A DNA stretch of 64,000 bases from assembly GCA_004555265.1 (NCBI GenBank), contig SFIQ01000001.1, forward strand, positions 62,001 to 126,000, given 5' to 3'. The notes beneath the pieces were generated by a model. It was given only the letters and a program-made list of their open reading frames with translations, was not told where the DNA came from and made no database searches. The translations under genes and the position numbers were made by a program. Positions 32,515 through 42,447 of the stretch are shown piece after piece; the first letter of the stretch is position 1, and each line of letters begins with the position of its first letter. Source of the stretch: Ruminococcus sp. (GTDB taxonomy: Bacteria > Bacillota > Clostridia > Oscillospirales > Acutalibacteraceae).

Positions 32515-32557
32515 AAAAAGGGGCTGCAAAAAAACTTTCGTTTTTTTACAGCCCCTT
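32515..32557 (-). terminator. Terminator of the paaK-ior-ACT operon
   Basis: AAAGGGGCTG and CAGCCCCTTT, extended by A7C/GT7 around TTTC; CTTTTT on the minus strand. Confidence 0.85.
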
Positions 32558-32569
32558 TGTTCTTTCACA

Positions 32570-32995
32570 TTACAGAATTGCACTTTCGTCAATTACGGAA
32601 ATGCCGTTATCATTCAAAACAGCGGTTGCCTTGGCGTTGTCATTCACACGCACAATCACATACGCGTGCCCTGCTTCGGGGGTTAAAAATGCATAGGCAT
32701 ATTCGACATTTTCGCCCGCGTCTGCCAAAATCTTCACAACCTTTGCAAACGAGCCGGTCACATCCGGAATGGAAATTCCAACAACCTCGGTAATGGATAC
32801 AGCCACACCTGCCGCTTTTAAGACCTGTGCCGCTTTTTCGGTATCAGACACAATCAAACGCAAAATACCGAAATCGGTTGTATCCGCAATCGAAAACGCA
32901 CGAATACCGATACCGCCCTCCGCCAAGAATGCGGTAATATCTGCCAATCTGCCGGGTTTGTTTTCCACGAAAACGGAAATTTGCTGAATTGCCAT
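32570..32995 (-). CDS. Tandem ACT-domain protein of the ior-paaK operon
   Basis: 141 residues comprising two ACT units: QISVFVENKPGRLADITAFL (1-65) and VGISIPDVTGSFAKVVKILA (72-141). ACT domains bind amino acids. Proteins of this size are regularly encoded beside phenylacetate-CoA ligases and indolepyruvate oxidoreductases in anaerobes. It probably senses an aromatic amino acid or modulates one of the enzymes. It has an AAGGAGGT site and begins 12 bp after the upstream paaK. Confidence 0.88.
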   Translation of the reverse strand: MAIQQISVFVENKPGRLADITAFLAEGGIGIRAFSIADTTDFGILRLIVSDTEKAAQVLKAAGVAVSITEVVGISIPDVTGSFAKVVKILADAGENVEYAYAFLTPEAGHAYVIVRVNDNAKATAVLNDNGISVIDESAIL

Positions 32996-33007
32996 AAAAA
33001 TACCTCC

Positions 33008-34312
33008 TTAAATATGACGGTTATCAATCACGCGTACAGCCTTGCCCTCCGAGCGCGGCAGTGAACGCGGCTCAACCAATTTGATTTTTGCAGAAACACC
33101 GAGCGTTGCCTGCATTGCGGCTTTGATGCGGTTTTCCTGATCCTCCACTTGACGAACAGAGTCAGAGAACAGCGAATCGGACATTTCGATTTTAACGGTC
33201 ATCACATCCAAATTGTTGATACGGTCAACCACGATTTGATAGTTCGGCTCCATACCGAGCGACAAAATAACATGCTCCACCTGCGACGGGAACACATTGA
33301 CGCCGCGGATGATCAACATATCATCGCTTCTGCCTTTCGGTTTGATCATTTTGACAAGCGTTCTGCCGCAAGCACATTTTTCATGTGAAAGTGCAGTAAT
33401 ATCGCGCGTTCTGTACCGAACAAGCGGTAACGCCTCTTTGCCGATACAGGTAAACACCAACTCGCCGAATTTGCCGTCGGGCAACGGCTCTAAGGTGTCG
33501 GGATCTACGACTTCGGGATAGAAATAATCCTCGCAAATGTGCATACCGGTTTGCTCAGAGCATTCATAAGAAACGCCGGGACCAGCGATTTCGGAAAGGC
33601 CGTAAATATCGTATGCTTTGATGTTTAAGGATTTCTCAATTTCTCGGCGCATATTCTCGCTCCACGCTTCCGCGCCGAAAATTCCCGCACGAAGCGGCAA
33701 TTTTGACGAATCAATCCCCGCCGCTTTTAAGGATTCACCAATAAACATGGCGTAAGACGGCGTGCAGCAGATAATGTCCGAGCCGAAATCCTGCAAAATC
33801 TGCATTTGACGGTTTGTATTGCCTGCAGATACGGGGATTGCCGTAGCGCCGAGCTTTTCTGCACCGTAGTGGAGCCCCAGCCCACCGGTAAACAGACCGT
33901 ACCCATAGGAAACATGAATATAGTCGCCTTTTTTACCGCCTGCGGCTGCAATCGCACGCGCCGCACTCTCAGCCCAAATTTCAATATCGTGCTGTGTGTA
34001 GCCGACAACCGTTTGTTTGCCGGTAGTGCCCGAAGAAGCATGAATACGAATCAACTGTTCCCGCGGCACGGCAAAAAGTCCAAAAGGATAATTGTCGCGC
34101 AGGTCTTGCTTCACCGTAAAAGGCAGTTTCGTAATATCGTCAATGGATTTAATGTCGCCGGGTAAAAGCCCGATTTCATCAAACTTTTTCTTATAAAACA
34201 GGACATTGTTGTAACAATTTTCGACCATTTTTATAAGTCTTGCGGATTGCAAAGCGTGCAAATATTCACGCGATGCCAATTCAATCTCCGGATTGAAATA
34301 ATTTTGTTGCAT
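33008..34312 (-). CDS. paaK: Phenylacetate-CoA ligase (copy 1)
   Basis: 434 residues. ANL-type adenylating enzyme making aryl-acetyl-CoA from aryl-acetate, ATP and CoA. A1 motif is IHASSGTTGKQTVVG (about 90). YDIYGLSEIAGPGVSYECSE carries the aromatic-acid pocket, and YRTRDI with the GRSDDMLIIRGVNVFPSQVE hinge is near 330. Differs clearly from copy 2, so the pair may have different substrates (for example phenylacetate and indoleacetate). CACGRTLVKM hints at a structural Cys pair. Confidence 0.93.
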   Translation of the reverse strand: MQQNYFNPEIELASREYLHALQSARLIKMVENCYNNVLFYKKKFDEIGLLPGDIKSIDDITKLPFTVKQDLRDNYPFGLFAVPREQLIRIHASSGTTGKQTVVGYTQHDIEIWAESAARAIAAAGGKKGDYIHVSYGYGLFTGGLGLHYGAEKLGATAIPVSAGNTNRQMQILQDFGSDIICCTPSYAMFIGESLKAAGIDSSKLPLRAGIFGAEAWSENMRREIEKSLNIKAYDIYGLSEIAGPGVSYECSEQTGMHICEDYFYPEVVDPDTLEPLPDGKFGELVFTCIGKEALPLVRYRTRDITALSHEKCACGRTLVKMIKPKGRSDDMLIIRGVNVFPSQVEHVILSLGMEPNYQIVVDRINNLDVMTVKIEMSDSLFSDSVRQVEDQENRIKAAMQATLGVSAKIKLVEPRSLPRSEGKAVRVIDNRHI

Positions 34313-34327
34313 CGTTAAAACCTCTTT

Positions 34328-34906
34328 TTATTTGGAATAAGAATAGCCGTATTCAAACGCTTTAAGATTTAATTCCAAGAATTTTTCCGGTACTGTCGCA
34401 CGAATGGCGTTTTCCCAAACATCGTACGCAATCTCCATATGCGATGCCATCACACCGATTAAAACAACATTCACCGCTTTCGGAGAACCCGCTTTGACCG
34501 CCAACGACAGCGCGTCAATTTCCGTCAAATCCGCCCCTGTTGCGCGAACGGCATCCAAAACACCCGCGGGATATTCTGCTGTGCCGATCACCACAGGCAT
34601 CGGGTCAATCTGTTGGGTATTGGCAATCATCGTACCGTCCGTTTTTAAAAACGGTAACCACCGAGCCGCTTCCAACTGTTCAAAAGCAAGAATTAAATCC
34701 GCTTGACCTTTCTGCACAATCGGCGACGCGACCTTGTCCCCGTATTTGACATAGGTCACCACCGAACCGCCGCGCTGGCTCATGCCGTGCACTTCGGATA
34801 CCTTGACATCATACCCTTCGGACAAAAGTGCCGCACCGAGCAATCGGCTTGCAAGCAATGTCCCCTGCCCGCCGACGCCGACAATCATAATGCTTTTTGT
34901 ATTCAT
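34328..34906 (-). CDS. iorB: Indolepyruvate oxidoreductase, beta subunit
   Basis: 192 residues of the pyruvate ferredoxin oxidoreductase gamma-type fold. IMIVGVGGQGTLLASRLLG at the start and SEVHGMSQRGGSVVTYVKYG (about 38-57) are family signatures. With IorA it decarboxylates aryl-pyruvates to aryl-acetyl-CoA and reduces ferredoxin. ATG 34906 sits one base after the iorA stop, so translation is coupled. Confidence 0.94.
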   Translation of the reverse strand: MNTKSIMIVGVGGQGTLLASRLLGAALLSEGYDVKVSEVHGMSQRGGSVVTYVKYGDKVASPIVQKGQADLILAFEQLEAARWLPFLKTDGTMIANTQQIDPMPVVIGTAEYPAGVLDAVRATGADLTEIDALSLAVKAGSPKAVNVVLIGVMASHMEIAYDVWENAIRATVPEKFLELNLKAFEYGYSYSK

Positions 34907-34907
34907 C

Positions 34908-36641
34908 TTATTTGCCCTCCTCAATCGCACCGAATTTGCACAACTGACTGCAAACTGCACAGCCAACGCACTGTGTAAAGTCAATGACGGATTTTTTCTC
35001 TTTCATGCTGATCGCGGGGCAACCGATTTTCATACACATTTTACAGCCGACGCATTTCTCTGCATTCACTTTCATCGGCGGCTTATGTTTTACATATTTG
35101 AGCAACGCGCAAGGTCTGCGGGATATAATCACCGACGGTGCGTCCGCCTCCACCTCTTCACGAATGACTTGCTCACATTCCGCGAGGTTGTATGGGTCAA
35201 TCACGCGCACACGGTCAATACCGACCGCTTTTGCAAGCATTTCAAGGCTGACGGCAGTGGTCGGGTCGCCTTTAATGGTTTTCCCGGTTGTGGGGTTATC
35301 TTGATGCCCGGTCATACCCGTGATGCTGTTATCCAAGATGATTACGGTGGAATTGCTTTGGTTGTAGGCAATATTGATAAGACCTGTCACACCGGAATGT
35401 ATAAAGGTTGAATCGCCGATCACCGCAACAGATTTTTTCGCGTTTTGTTCGTCCGCTTTATTTCTGCCGTGCAATGCCGAAACGGAAGCACCCATACAAA
35501 TGCAGGTATCCATCATACCCAACGGTGCAAGCGCGCCGAGCGTATAACAGCCAATATCCCCGCTGACCGTTACATTCAGTTTTTTGAGTGCATAGTAAAG
35601 CCCTCTGTGCGGGCAACCTGCGCAAAGCACGGGTGGCCGCGCGGGAATATCCAAATCCGTCGCCAAAAATGCGTCCTCTTTGCCCAAAATAACCTTTGCA
35701 ATCAGGCTTTGTGAGTATTCACCTTGCAAAGTGAAAGCCTCTTTGCCGATGACTTCAATTCCGTTTTGCTTGCAGTGTTCTTCAATAAACGGGTCTAATT
35801 CTTCTAAAACATATACCTTTTTGCATTTGACGACAAAATCTTTGATTTTTTGCACCGGCAACGGGTATACGCAACCGAGTTTTAAGTAAGAAGCATTTTC
35901 GCCGAGTGCTTCTTTGGCATATTGATAGGAAATCCCCGAAGTAATCACGCCGATTTCGGTGCTGTTGTATTCTACTGTATTGATTTCGGCAGTTTCCGCC
36001 CACGCAATTTGATCCAAAATGCGCTGTTCTACAACGATATGCTTTTTAATCGCCATGCCCGGCATCATCACATATTTCATCGGGTCTTTTTTATATTCCT
36101 TCAAAGCCTTTTCATCGCGTTCGCTGACATGCACAAGGCTTCTGGAATGCGCTACACGCGTTGTCAAGCGCAAAATGACCGGTGTGTCGAACTGTTCTGA
36201 CAAATCAAAAGCAAGTTTTGCGTATTGCAAGCATTCTTCGGAGTCGGACGGCTCCAACATCATTACTTTTGCCGCTTTGGCATAGTGGCGGGAGTCCTGC
36301 TCGTTCTGCGAGGAATGCATTCCGGGGTCGTCGGCAACAGCAATGACCATACCTGCGTTAATGCCGGTATAAGACGCGGTAAACAGCGGATCTGCGGCAA
36401 CATTCAAGCCGACATGCTTCATGGCACAGAACGAACGCGCACCGGCGATTGCCGCGCCTGCCGCAACCTCCATTGCCACCTTTTCATTCGGCGCCCATTC
36501 GCTGTAAACATCATCATATTTGGCAATGCACTCGGTAATTTCGGTGCTCGGCGTGCCAGGATAGCTGGAAGCCACACGCAAGCCGGCCTCATAAAGCCCG
36601 CGGGCAACCGCCTCGTTACCAATTAAAAGTTTTTTACTCAT
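34908..36641 (-). CDS. iorA: Indolepyruvate ferredoxin oxidoreductase, alpha subunit
   Basis: 577 residues. N-terminal transketolase-like pyrimidine domain (YPGTPSTEITECIA), then the thiamine-diphosphate domain with GDIGCYTLGALAPLG and GDSTFIHSGVTGLINIAYN (about 400). C-terminal ferredoxin domain with two 4Fe-4S motifs CVGCKMCMKIGCPA and CVGCAVCSQLC. Oxygen-sensitive, consistent with a strict anaerobe. GAGGTGA precedes the ATG; 14 bp after paaK copy 2. Confidence 0.95.
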   Translation of the reverse strand: MSKKLLIGNEAVARGLYEAGLRVASSYPGTPSTEITECIAKYDDVYSEWAPNEKVAMEVAAGAAIAGARSFCAMKHVGLNVAADPLFTASYTGINAGMVIAVADDPGMHSSQNEQDSRHYAKAAKVMMLEPSDSEECLQYAKLAFDLSEQFDTPVILRLTTRVAHSRSLVHVSERDEKALKEYKKDPMKYVMMPGMAIKKHIVVEQRILDQIAWAETAEINTVEYNSTEIGVITSGISYQYAKEALGENASYLKLGCVYPLPVQKIKDFVVKCKKVYVLEELDPFIEEHCKQNGIEVIGKEAFTLQGEYSQSLIAKVILGKEDAFLATDLDIPARPPVLCAGCPHRGLYYALKKLNVTVSGDIGCYTLGALAPLGMMDTCICMGASVSALHGRNKADEQNAKKSVAVIGDSTFIHSGVTGLINIAYNQSNSTVIILDNSITGMTGHQDNPTTGKTIKGDPTTAVSLEMLAKAVGIDRVRVIDPYNLAECEQVIREEVEADAPSVIISRRPCALLKYVKHKPPMKVNAEKCVGCKMCMKIGCPAISMKEKKSVIDFTQCVGCAVCSQLCKFGAIEEGK

Positions 36642-36654
36642 TCTTTCACCTCAA

Positions 36655-37953
36655 TTATTGATTTCTTAAATCCACAACGCGTTTTGCCTTGCCGACAAAG
36701 CGTTCAATTGTATTCGGCTCCACAATGCTGACCTTGCATTGAATACCGAGCACGGTGTGAATATTATGTTTAATGCGGTTTTGCAGTTCTTGAATTTTAC
36801 CGTAACTTTCCAGCAACGAAGTGTCGGAAAGTTCAACCTGAATTTCCAAGGTATCCGCAAAGCCTTCTCGGCGGACAATCAACTGATAATGGGGACTTAC
36901 CTTATCCATCCCGATCAGCACACTTTCAATCTGCGACGGGAACACATTTACCCCGCGAATTTTCAGCATATCGTCGCTTCTGCCCTTAATTTTATCCATA
37001 CGCGCAAAGGTTCTGCCGCATTTGCAGGGCGCATAGGTCAAGCGTGAAATATCGCGCGTGCGGTAGCGTAAAAGCGGAATACCCTCTTTGGTGAGCGTTG
37101 TAATGAGCACTTCGCCCGTCTCCCCTTCCGGAAGGACTTCCAGTGTTTCGGGATTGACGATTTCCGTTAAGAAATAGTCTTCGTTGATATGTAAACCGCA
37201 ACGCTCTTCGCACTCACCGGAAACGCCGGGCCCCATCAGTTCGCTCATACCGTAGTTATCGGTAGCAAACAAGCCCCAACCGTTTTCAATCTGCGTACGC
37301 ATTTCGGGCGTGCACCCTTCCGAGCCAAACAACCCCAAGCGCAAATGATAGTCAGACATCGGATATTCCAAAGATTTTGCGGTTTCCGCCATATACAGCG
37401 CATAAGACGGTGTAGCGACCAAAGCTGTTGTTTTAAAGTCCCGCATAAACATTAAGGCTTTTTCGGTATTCCCGCTGGAATTCGGCACCACGGTACAACC
37501 GAGTTTTTCCAAACCGTAGTGCAAACCCAAAGCCCCTGTGAACATACCGTAGCCGAACGAAATCTGCACAATATCGTCCGCAGTCGCTCCTGCCGCCGCG
37601 CAAAGACGCGCCATACAGTCCGACCAAACATCCAAATCGTGCTTCGTGTAGCCAACCACCGTCGGTTTGCCCGTTGTACCGGAAGAAGCGTGAATGCGCA
37701 CAATATCGCGCATCGGCACCGCGAACAACCCGAACGGGTAATTGTCGCGCAAATCCGCTTTGGTGGTCGGCGGAATGCGGCGAATATCGTCCAAAGTTTT
37801 AATTTGGTCGGGCGTAACGCCCGCATCGTCTAACTTCTTTTTGTAAAACGGAACATTGTCATAGCAATATTGCACCGTATATTTCAACCGTTCAAGCTGT
37901 ATTTCCTCAATTTGCGCGCGAGACATTGTTTCTACATCTTTTTGAAAGAACAT
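36655..37953 (-). CDS. paaK: Phenylacetate-CoA ligase (copy 2)
   Basis: 432 residues. Same ANL fold as copy 1: RIHASSGTTGKPTVVGYTKH, TDNYGMSELMGPGVSGECEE, CKCGRTFARMDKIKGRSDDM. It shares most motifs with copy 1 but differs around the carboxylate pocket (NYGMSELMG versus IYGLSEIAG), consistent with different aryl acids. First enzyme of the operon; the upstream hairpin separates it from the symporter. Confidence 0.93.
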   Translation of the reverse strand: MFFQKDVETMSRAQIEEIQLERLKYTVQYCYDNVPFYKKKLDDAGVTPDQIKTLDDIRRIPPTTKADLRDNYPFGLFAVPMRDIVRIHASSGTTGKPTVVGYTKHDLDVWSDCMARLCAAAGATADDIVQISFGYGMFTGALGLHYGLEKLGCTVVPNSSGNTEKALMFMRDFKTTALVATPSYALYMAETAKSLEYPMSDYHLRLGLFGSEGCTPEMRTQIENGWGLFATDNYGMSELMGPGVSGECEERCGLHINEDYFLTEIVNPETLEVLPEGETGEVLITTLTKEGIPLLRYRTRDISRLTYAPCKCGRTFARMDKIKGRSDDMLKIRGVNVFPSQIESVLIGMDKVSPHYQLIVRREGFADTLEIQVELSDTSLLESYGKIQELQNRIKHNIHTVLGIQCKVSIVEPNTIERFVGKAKRVVDLRNQ

Positions 37954-37989
37954 ACCCCTAAATTTCCACCTTTCTGATAAAGCGCTGAA

Positions 37990-38014
37990 CAGCCGCAGTA
38001 AATTACTGCGGCTG
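37990..38014 (-). terminator. Hairpin between the symporter and paaK copy 2
   Basis: CAGCCGCAGTAA and TTACTGCGGCTG, 12 bp perfect, but no T-run. Probably a weak terminator or processing site. Confidence 0.55.
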
Positions 38015-38046
38015 CACAGAAATCCACTATTAGGATTATAACATAT

Positions 38047-39558
38047 TTATTCGTTTTCGACAACACCATTATAGAAGAAATCCACAACTTCTTTTTCGGA
38101 TTTTTTCTTGGTCAAAGCGCTGACTGCCAAGCACATCGCAATGGATACAAGCATCGCAATGCACGCATACAAAGGTCCTTGCGCCATCAGTTTTAAAACC
38201 ATGGGTGCTTCCACACCGCAGAGATTTAAAATCTTACTGCCCGCGGGCACAATCGCAATGCAGAAGCCCGACAAAATACCCGCCCAAGCGCCGTATTTGT
38301 TTAAGCCCTTGTAATAGAGTGCCAAAACATACGGCGCTAAGAAAGAACCGGAAATAATCCCCCAAGAATAGCTCATCATATCCAAAATCGGCGTTTTGGT
38401 ATTTGCCACGACATAAGACAGCATGATAAACAAAATACAGAAAATTTTGGTCAATATACTTTTCTGCTTGTCCGTCATATCTTTTTTCACTTTCACCGAC
38501 ACCAAATCAATGCTCAGCGCACTGCCTGCCGACAGTGTAATGGAGCAAAGCGTTGATACCGAAGCCGAAAGCAAAAGCACAATGATAATGCCCAACAGTA
38601 CAGTCGGCAACGACGAGTCTTTCAACATATTCGGCACGATGTAGTCAGCCGCAGGCATATTTACGCCGACGGTATAATACATGTGGCACAGCGAGCCGAT
38701 AAAATAGCCGCCGCCCGCAATTAAGAATGCAAACACCGTAGAGATCACAATTCCGCGTTTTGCCTGTTTATCGTCTTTAATACCGAAATATTTTTGCACC
38801 ATCTGCGGCAAACCCCAAGTGCCGAAACTCGTCATCAAAACGGTTGCCATCAACGAAACCCATTGTGAAGCGTTCAGCGTCGGAAGCCCCGCCGCAGAGT
38901 TTGCGTACGCGGCGAGTCCTTGTAAGCCACCGACCTTGTCACAGCGGACAACAAAGACCAAAAGAAGCGTAACACCGACCATCATCACAATTCCCTGCAC
39001 AAAATCCGCACGCGCCTGCACAAGATAGCCGCCGAAGGTCACAAGCAAAATGGCAAGTACCGCAATAATGATTAAAAATACGGTATCATTGATGCCAAGA
39101 AGCACATCTGCCACACTCGCAAGCCCGCTGTAAACCGATGCGGAATACGGCACAAGAAACAGGAAAATCACAGCCGCCGCGAATACGCGCATGGCGGTGC
39201 TGTTATAGCGTTTTTCAAAATACTCGGGCATGGTTTTCAACTTTAAACGCGCCGAGACATCGCGTGTTCTGCGCGCAAGCACAGCCCACGCAAGCAAGGA
39301 GCCGAATATCGCGTTACCGATACCCGCAAGAATGCCCCAAAGCCCAAAACTAAGCCCTGTTTTGCCGGCATACCCAACAAACATCACAGCCGAGAAATAC
39401 GCCGTGCCGTAAGACAGCGCAGACAGCCATGCACCCGCATTTCTGCCACCGACGGTAAAGTCCGCAATACTTTTGGACTTTCTGCCCGAAACAACCCCGA
39501 TAATGACCAAAGCCAATATGTAAACGGCTATGGTAATCCAAATCACTGTTTGCTCCAT
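38047..39558 (-). CDS. Sodium/solute symporter (SSS family)
   Basis: 503 residues with about 13 membrane helices, LeuT fold as in PutP. FTVGGRNAGAWLSALSYGTAY in helix 1 and GTWGLPQMVQKYFGIKD near 260 are characteristic. Substrate not readable. The position upstream of the ior-paaK cluster suggests an aromatic acid or amino acid, which is inference. ATG 39558 chosen because GGGAGG lies five bases upstream. Confidence 0.88.
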   Translation of the reverse strand: MEQTVIWITIAVYILALVIIGVVSGRKSKSIADFTVGGRNAGAWLSALSYGTAYFSAVMFVGYAGKTGLSFGLWGILAGIGNAIFGSLLAWAVLARRTRDVSARLKLKTMPEYFEKRYNSTAMRVFAAAVIFLFLVPYSASVYSGLASVADVLLGINDTVFLIIIAVLAILLVTFGGYLVQARADFVQGIVMMVGVTLLLVFVVRCDKVGGLQGLAAYANSAAGLPTLNASQWVSLMATVLMTSFGTWGLPQMVQKYFGIKDDKQAKRGIVISTVFAFLIAGGGYFIGSLCHMYYTVGVNMPAADYIVPNMLKDSSLPTVLLGIIIVLLLSASVSTLCSITLSAGSALSIDLVSVKVKKDMTDKQKSILTKIFCILFIMLSYVVANTKTPILDMMSYSWGIISGSFLAPYVLALYYKGLNKYGAWAGILSGFCIAIVPAGSKILNLCGVEAPMVLKLMAQGPLYACIAMLVSIAMCLAVSALTKKKSEKEVVDFFYNGVVENE

Positions 39559-39676
39559 AATTCCTCCCACGCACTTTTACACTTTTATGTTGTGTCACTT
39601 TAAAACTTTTACCTATTAAAGCGGCTGTATATCATTATACCCCCTTAACGCAAAACGGTCAAGAGGGCAAAAGCAA

Positions 39677-40471
39677 CTAAATATGGAGCAGTCTTTTAGC
39701 GTTATTACACAGAATTTTTTCGGCAACCTCTGTCGGCAAATCCAATGACTGTATCAACCGCACTTCGTTTTCCGCTGTGCTCCAAGGCATATCACTGCCC
39801 AAAAGGATGCGGTCGGCGCTGTGTGCAGATATAATTTTCCTTGCGTAATCGGGCGGGATTTTTCCGTAAGAAAATGCAGTGTCCAAATACACTTTCGTAC
39901 CGCAGAGTTCTTCAAGAACACTGTCCCATAAAAGATAGCCGCCGAAATGTGCCGCTACAACAGGTGCATCGCCGAACAAATCCAAAACGCTTAACAGCCG
40001 TTGCGGCGTGCAGTGCACAGGCTCGGGATACCCAATATCCACCCCCGCGTGAAACACAGTAATCAGCCCCAATTCCGCAATTTTTTCATAAATCGGGAAC
40101 ATACGCTTTTCATCCACAAAGAAATGCTGATAGTCGGGGTGCAGTTTTATTCCTTTGATGCCTGCCGCTTTTAAACGCTCTAATTCATCGAGGGCGTCCG
40201 GACTGTCGGGGTGCACGCTGCCAAACGGAATAAGCGTGTCATCGCCGACAAGCGAAATCGCAAAATCATTCACTTTCTTTTGCTGTTTCGGATTGGTGGC
40301 AATGTTTAACACAACCCCCAAATCTGCCCCGCTTTTTTGAAGTGAGACTTTCAAGGAAGAAATCTTCCCGTCATATGCAGGCAGAACGCCACCCGAACAT
40401 TTAGAGAGCGCGGGAATTGCCTTTTCGGCAACCGCATCGGGGAATGCGTGGATATGAAAATCAATAACCAA
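39677..40471 (-). CDS. Amidohydrolase-2 family metal-dependent hydrolase
   Basis: 264 residues, TIM barrel. Metal ligands: H-x-H in DFHIHAF (residues 5-7), His in GIKLHPDYQ, His in VFHAGVD, and Asp in LLGSDMPW (about 229). ACMSD-like proteins of this group are decarboxylases or hydrolases on ring or carboxylate substrates; the reaction here is unknown. The start is TTG with AAGGTGA six bases upstream. It follows typA by 11 bp and may ride on its transcript. Confidence 0.85.
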   Translation of the reverse strand: MVIDFHIHAFPDAVAEKAIPALSKCSGGVLPAYDGKISSLKVSLQKSGADLGVVLNIATNPKQQKKVNDFAISLVGDDTLIPFGSVHPDSPDALDELERLKAAGIKGIKLHPDYQHFFVDEKRMFPIYEKIAELGLITVFHAGVDIGYPEPVHCTPQRLLSVLDLFGDAPVVAAHFGGYLLWDSVLEELCGTKVYLDTAFSYGKIPPDYARKIISAHSADRILLGSDMPWSTAENEVRLIQSLDLPTEVAEKILCNNAKRLLHI

Positions 40472-40482
40472 TTCTGTTCACC

Positions 40483-42303
40483 TTATTTCCGTTTTGCCCA
40501 ATCCTTCATTCTCTGTTCTTTGGACAATATCTTTTTACGAAGCCGAATATGGTGCGGCGTAATTTCCACCAGTTCGTCTTCCTTAATAAACTCCATAGAC
40601 TGTTCAAGGCTCAGTACCGTGTGCGGCACCAAACGAAGCGCATCGTCCGATCCCGAAGCGCGGGTGTTCGTCAAATGCTTTTGTTTGCAGACATTGCAGA
40701 CAATATCTTCATTTTTTGCACACTCGCCGACAATCATACCTTCGTACACCGGCACGCCGGGCCCGACAAATAATCTGCCGCGGTCTTGTGTATTAAAGAG
40801 TCCGTAAGCACTCGTTTCACCCGTTTCGTGCACAACAATCGAGCCGCGCTCACGCGTTTGAATGTCTCCTTTGTACGGCTCGTATCCTGCAAACAGATTA
40901 TTCATAATGCCGTTACCGTTGGTGTCGGTCATAAACTCCGAACGGTAGCCGATAAGTCCGCGCGCGGGAATACGGAATTCCAAATGTGTCGAACCGCCGT
41001 CACGCGTGCCCATATTTTCAAGTTCGCCGCGTCTTGAACCTATTTTTTGCATCACCGCGCCGACATATTCCTCAGGTACTTCTACAATCAGCAATTCAAT
41101 CGGTTCCAACAGTTTTCCATTCTCGGTTTTTGTAATCACTTCCGGTCGGGAAACCTGAAATTCGTAATTTTCACGGCGCATGGTTTCAATCAAAATAGAA
41201 AGATGCAGTTCCCCGCGCCCCGAGACCTTAAAGCAATCGGTGGAATCGGTTTCCTCCACGCGCATACTGACATTGGTTTCGACCTCTTTAAACAAGCGGT
41301 CGCGGATATTACGGGAGGTTACATATTTGCCGTCCTGCCCGGCAAAGGGGCTGTCGTTGACCATAAAGTTCATGGAAATGGTCGGCTCGTCAATCTTGAC
41401 AAACGGCAAAGGCTCCACACAGTCGGGCGCGCAAATTGTCTCGCCGATATTTAAGTCGGCAATACCCGAAACACAAATCAAATCCCCGACTGCGGCTTCT
41501 TCCACTTCTACACGCTTTAAGCCCTCGAATTGATACAAACGCGAAATTTTGACATTTTCCTGCGTGCCGTCGGTTTTGCAAAGTACAACCATATCGTTGC
41601 GGTGAATTCGACCGCGCTCCACACGGCCGATGCCGATACGCCCGATATAATCGTCATAATCCAGGCTCGAAAACAATACCTGCAACGGTGCATCAATATC
41701 GCCCTCGGGCGATTCGATGTTTTCGAGAATAGAGTCAAACAACGGGCGCATATCCCCTTCGCGAACATCAGGGTCTAAGGAAGAATACCCATCCTTTGCC
41801 GAGGCGTACACCACGGGGAAATCAATTTGGTCCTCGTTTGCGCCGAGTTCGATAAACAAATCCAAAACCTCGTCAACCACTTCCGCAGGGCGTGCACCGG
41901 GGCGGTCAATTTTGTTGACAACCACAATGACTTTCTTTTCAAGCGCCAACGCTTTGCGCAAAACAAATCGAGTTTGCGGCATACAGCCCTCAAACGCATC
42001 AACGAGCAATAACACACCGTCAACCATTGTCAGAATACGCTCGACCTCGCCGCCAAAATCCGCGTGGCCCGGCGTATCTACAATGTTGATTTTCACATCT
42101 TTATAATGCACCGATGTATTCTTGGACAAAATCGTAATACCGCGCTCGCGCTCCAAATCGTTGGAATCCATTACGCGTTCCTGCACGACTTCATTGGAAC
42201 GGAAAATGCCGCTTTGTTTTAACAACTCATCCACCAGGGTGGTTTTGCCGTGGTCAACGTGCGCAATAATGGCAATATTTCGTAAATTTTCTCTACACTT
42301 CAA
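40483..42303 (-). CDS. typA: Ribosome-binding GTPase TypA/BipA
   Basis: About 606 residues, the expected length. G motifs: G1 HVDHGKTT (about 11), G2/switch RERGITIL, G3 DTPGHADFGGE, G4 NKIDRPGARP. EF-G-like domains III and V follow, then the BipA-specific C-terminal domain (GLFNTQDRGRLFVGPGVPVY). Assists ribosome assembly and stress adaptation. No ATG is available: TTG at 42303 lies after AAGGTG; GTG at 42309 is inside that site. Divergent from the next gene. Confidence 0.94.
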   Translation of the reverse strand: MKCRENLRNIAIIAHVDHGKTTLVDELLKQSGIFRSNEVVQERVMDSNDLERERGITILSKNTSVHYKDVKINIVDTPGHADFGGEVERILTMVDGVLLLVDAFEGCMPQTRFVLRKALALEKKVIVVVNKIDRPGARPAEVVDEVLDLFIELGANEDQIDFPVVYASAKDGYSSLDPDVREGDMRPLFDSILENIESPEGDIDAPLQVLFSSLDYDDYIGRIGIGRVERGRIHRNDMVVLCKTDGTQENVKISRLYQFEGLKRVEVEEAAVGDLICVSGIADLNIGETICAPDCVEPLPFVKIDEPTISMNFMVNDSPFAGQDGKYVTSRNIRDRLFKEVETNVSMRVEETDSTDCFKVSGRGELHLSILIETMRRENYEFQVSRPEVITKTENGKLLEPIELLIVEVPEEYVGAVMQKIGSRRGELENMGTRDGGSTHLEFRIPARGLIGYRSEFMTDTNGNGIMNNLFAGYEPYKGDIQTRERGSIVVHETGETSAYGLFNTQDRGRLFVGPGVPVYEGMIVGECAKNEDIVCNVCKQKHLTNTRASGSDDALRLVPHTVLSLEQSMEFIKEDELVEITPHHIRLRKKILSKEQRMKDWAKRK

Positions 42304-42447
42304 GTTTTTCACCTTCACACAGAATTTCACAAACAGATATTCTACCACCATTTTCGGCAATTTACAAGCACACAAACGAACATATGCCTTTACAAATTGC
42401 GTGATTTTTTGTAAAATATTCTCAAAACACAAAATGAGGTGGCTGTT

